The notes below the pieces were generated by a model. That model was not told the origin of the DNA, did not search any database, and saw only the letters and a list, made by a program, of their open reading frames with translations. The translations under genes and the position numbers were made by a program. Of a stretch of 64,000 bases of DNA, positions 61,905-64,000 are shown piece by piece. Origin of the DNA: Lentiprolixibacter aurantiacus. Its GTDB lineage: Bacteria; Bacteroidota; Bacteroidia; Flavobacteriales; Flavobacteriaceae. Position 1 is the first letter of the stretch; each line of letters starts with the position of its first letter. The stretch covers positions 186,001 through 250,000 of the forward strand of contig NZ_JAPFQP010000001.1 in assembly GCF_026241225.1 (NCBI RefSeq), in the 5' to 3' direction.

Positions 61905-63248
61905 ATGAGGAACTTTAGTGTATTGGTTCTGATACTTTGGATGGTATCTTGCAACGTGAAACAAGAGCCAATAGAGGTATCTGCAGAAGAATTGCATAGT
62001 GCAGTGGATAGGGTCACTAATATTATGGTTCATGACATATTCTCACCTCCTGTTGCCAGCCGGATATATGCCTATCCCAATATTGCTGCCTACGAAATCA
62101 TGGCGTTGAACAATGAAGGGTACAATTCCCTTTCCGGACAGGTTCGCGACCTAAGTCCCATTCCAAAACCAGAAGCGGAAAAGGCCATAAATTACTCCCT
62201 TGCCGCACTCATTGCCCATATGGATGTAAGCCGCCGACTGATCTTCACAGAGGAAATGATCGAGGTATTCCGCGACAGCCTCTATGGTGTTTGGGAAGGG
62301 CAAAACAGCAAGGAATTTAACGAATCCAAAGAATACGGCCTTAGAGTAGCTGAACATATTGCTTCCTGGATGGATAAGGACAACTACAAGCAAACCAGGA
62401 CCATGCCGAAGTTTACTGTTGATACGGACAATCCCGGGCGCTGGCAGCCTACACCTCCGGCCTATATGGATGGGATTGAACCTCACTGGAACAAAATCAG
62501 GCCATTTGTGATTGACTCTGCCGATCAGTTCAAGCCTGTTCCCCCTCCTCCATTCTCCATGGAGGAAGGATCGGACTTTTATAAGGAGGTAAAGGAGGTA
62601 TACGACATCAGCAATGAAATAACAGAAAAAGGAGATACTTCAGAGGAAATTGAAATTGCGCAGTTCTGGGATTGCAATCCCTATGTTTCCGTAACCCGGG
62701 GACACCTGATGTTTGCCACCAAGAAAATCACTCCCGGAGCCCACTGGATTGGAATTACAAAGATAGCCTGCAGAAAAACCAACAGCTCCTTTGACGATGC
62801 CCTGTATGCCTATACGAAAGCTTCCATTGCCATGGCCGATGCATTTATCAGTTGCTGGGATGAAAAATACCGCAGTAATCTGATACGGCCGGAAACTTTG
62901 ATTAATGAACACTTTAACGACAACTGGAAACCCATTTTACAAACCCCTCCTTTTCCGGAATATACCAGTGGTCATAGTGTAGTTTCTGGAGCCGCAGCAA
63001 CCACCCTTACTAATATCTTCGGTGATAATTTCGCATTTGATGATGATACGGAACTGCGGTATGGACTGCCTGTGCGAAGTTTTAATTCCTTTAATGAAGC
63101 TGCAGATGAAGCTGCTATAAGTAGGATGTACGGGGGTATCCACTACAGGACGGCAGTAGAGGTTGGTGTTAAACAGGGGCGTGATCTTGGTAAATTTGTA
63201 TTGGAAAATCTAAATATGACTAAGGAAACAATAGTAGCTACTAAATAA
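61905..63248 (+). CDS. Vanadium-dependent haloperoxidase-like (PAP2) lipoprotein
   Basis: The 447-residue lipoprotein (MVSC, Cys15) has a full vanadate/phosphate site of the vanadium haloperoxidase/PAP2 superfamily: Lys321 and Arg328 (KYRSNLIRP), Ser355-Gly356-His357 (YTSGHS), and Arg407 with His413 (SRMYGGIHYR). The spacings (7, then 6) equal those of the fungal chloroperoxidase. It could oxidise halides with peroxide or act as an acid phosphatase; sequence cannot decide. I chose ATG 61905; GTG 61902 and TTG 61899 are alternatives. It follows the ASPIC pair after 12 bp, as in other Bacteroidota clusters. Confidence 0.9.
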   Translation: MRNFSVLVLILWMVSCNVKQEPIEVSAEELHSAVDRVTNIMVHDIFSPPVASRIYAYPNIAAYEIMALNNEGYNSLSGQVRDLSPIPKPEAEKAINYSLAALIAHMDVSRRLIFTEEMIEVFRDSLYGVWEGQNSKEFNESKEYGLRVAEHIASWMDKDNYKQTRTMPKFTVDTDNPGRWQPTPPAYMDGIEPHWNKIRPFVIDSADQFKPVPPPPFSMEEGSDFYKEVKEVYDISNEITEKGDTSEEIEIAQFWDCNPYVSVTRGHLMFATKKITPGAHWIGITKIACRKTNSSFDDALYAYTKASIAMADAFISCWDEKYRSNLIRPETLINEHFNDNWKPILQTPPFPEYTSGHSVVSGAAATTLTNIFGDNFAFDDDTELRYGLPVRSFNSFNEAADEAAISRMYGGIHYRTAVEVGVKQGRDLGKFVLENLNMTKETIVATK

Positions 63249-63255
63249 CAAATCG

Positions 63256-64000
63256 ATGAAAAAGATTTTATTCGTTGTGGGCGTCTTATTAATAGGCGGT
63301 CTTGTTTGGTATTTATTTCTAAGGCCTTATGATTATGTGGTAAACTTTAAGGCTAAAACATTTCCGGGAGCAATTCAACAGACTATTCAGCTGTGGAATA
63401 ATAGACTCGATAACTCAGAGATAATAGCTAAAGAGGGAATTACTGAATTTACCCAGCAACTAAAATTCGGTGATTCGGTTCATATATACGAATGGCAGAT
63501 AATACGTATCAATGACTCGCTTTCCAAGATTAAGGTCTATGCCAGGGATCGGGATTATAGTTTGAGCAATAAAATTGCAATACCTTTTTCAGATACTGAC
63601 TTTGAAAAGCGAACCAGAAAAACCATTTTGGATCTTGGAGAAATGCTGGTAAACCATATCGATAAATTTAAGGTTGATGTAATAGGAAAGGAGCAACTGA
63701 AAAGTACATACTGTGCATGTACTACATTGCAGACCAACCAGTTAGACAAAACCAAGGCAATGAGGAATGACTTTCCTTTATTGGATAGTTTCTTTGTCAG
63801 CAATGATGTTCAGCTAAACGGGCAACCGTTTATTGAAGTAACGGCTTGGGATATGCTAAAGGATAGTATTCAATTTAACTTCTGCTACCCAATTATACAA
63901 CCAGAGCTCGATCCCTTCCATCCGGAGATAACCTACAAAAGACTTACTCGCCAGCAGGCAATAAAAGCAGTATACTATGGAAACTATACGACATCTGATA
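63256..64000 (+). CDS. Membrane-anchored protein with GyrI-like C-terminal part (truncated by window end)
   Basis: A frame from ATG 63256 runs off the window after 248 residues. It begins MKKILFVVGVLLIGGLVWYLFL, one membrane anchor or signal. An SRPBCC-like stretch follows (VVNFKAKTFPGAIQQTIQLWNN, DSVHIYEWQIIRINDSLSKI). The last 50 visible residues (QFNFCYPIIQ...RLTRQQAIKAVYYGNYT) look like the beginning of a GyrI/AraC-effector-binding domain, which binds small molecules. The gene is 7 bp after the haloperoxidase-like gene and probably belongs to the same transcript. The function is unknown. Confidence 0.75.
   Translation, partial: MKKILFVVGVLLIGGLVWYLFLRPYDYVVNFKAKTFPGAIQQTIQLWNNRLDNSEIIAKEGITEFTQQLKFGDSVHIYEWQIIRINDSLSKIKVYARDRDYSLSNKIAIPFSDTDFEKRTRKTILDLGEMLVNHIDKFKVDVIGKEQLKSTYCACTTLQTNQLDKTKAMRNDFPLLDSFFVSNDVQLNGQPFIEVTAWDMLKDSIQFNFCYPIIQPELDPFHPEITYKRLTRQQAIKAVYYGNYTTSD

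Noticed and set aside
1-64000. Mobile elements, CRISPR arrays, tRNA or rRNA genes
   Set aside because: I looked for transposase, integrase and phage genes, for regularly spaced repeats and for tRNA cloverleaf sequences between genes and recognised none.

Overview
The window looks like chromosomal DNA from a member of the Bacteroidota, most likely a marine Flavobacteriaceae. The grounds are a SusC/SusD pair, a Bacteroidota-type arginine operon (with proC and a transcarbamylase of the N-acyl-ornithine kind), a bacterial mevalonate pathway, many lipoproteins, and promoters of the Bacteroidota form (TTG, then TAnnTTTG). The genus cannot be settled from the sequence. I saw no rRNA, tRNA, CRISPR array, insertion sequence or phage gene.

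Layout. 1-9.9 kb: mixed small units. These are the tail of an alpha/beta hydrolase, a phosphatidylserine-decarboxylase-like lipoprotein, an outer-membrane beta-barrel receptor, a Tat-exported GMC oxidoreductase pair, a nucleotidyltransferase, an exported methyltransferase and a glutamine amidotransferase. 10.0-22.2 kb: an arsenosugar-type cluster (rhodanese, two rSAM/selenodomain-associated transferases, purine nucleoside phosphorylase, ArsM, DUF547), followed by an FAD oxidoreductase, a membrane polyferredoxin and three glycosyltransferases. The radical SAM enzyme ArsS, the usual partner, is absent. 22.2-31.3 kb: the arginine operon in the order GNAT, argG, argC, proC, argD, argF', argB, argE, argH. 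It sits behind a clear promoter and a 175-bp leader that encodes a 26-residue peptide ending in an arginine cluster. A stand-alone BLUF photoreceptor follows.

31.8-36.7 kb (minus strand): an RluB-type pseudouridine synthase, then an operon of mevalonate diphosphate decarboxylase, mevalonate/GHMP kinase, UbiA-type prenyltransferase and nitrilase. 36.7-40.4 kb: TspO, glycerol kinase and glycerol facilitator, with a convergent glycerophosphodiester phosphodiesterase. Together these last three supply glycerol 3-phosphate. 40.4-55.0 kb: a maltodextrin locus. On the minus strand are a LacI regulator, beta-phosphoglucomutase, a GH65 phosphorylase and two GH13 enzymes. Divergently, susC and susD are followed by a strong terminator and then a sodium/sugar symporter. 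The divergent region holds a promoter and a LacI-type operator. 55.3-64.0 kb: two tandem FG-GAP/ASPIC-UnbV lipoproteins, a vanadium-haloperoxidase-type lipoprotein and the start of a protein with a GyrI-like end.

The observations most worth following are the putative arginine leader peptide/attenuator, the unusual specificity residue (Ala90) in the ornithine-type transcarbamylase, the arsenosugar cluster without ArsS, and the symporter gene with no ordinary start codon.
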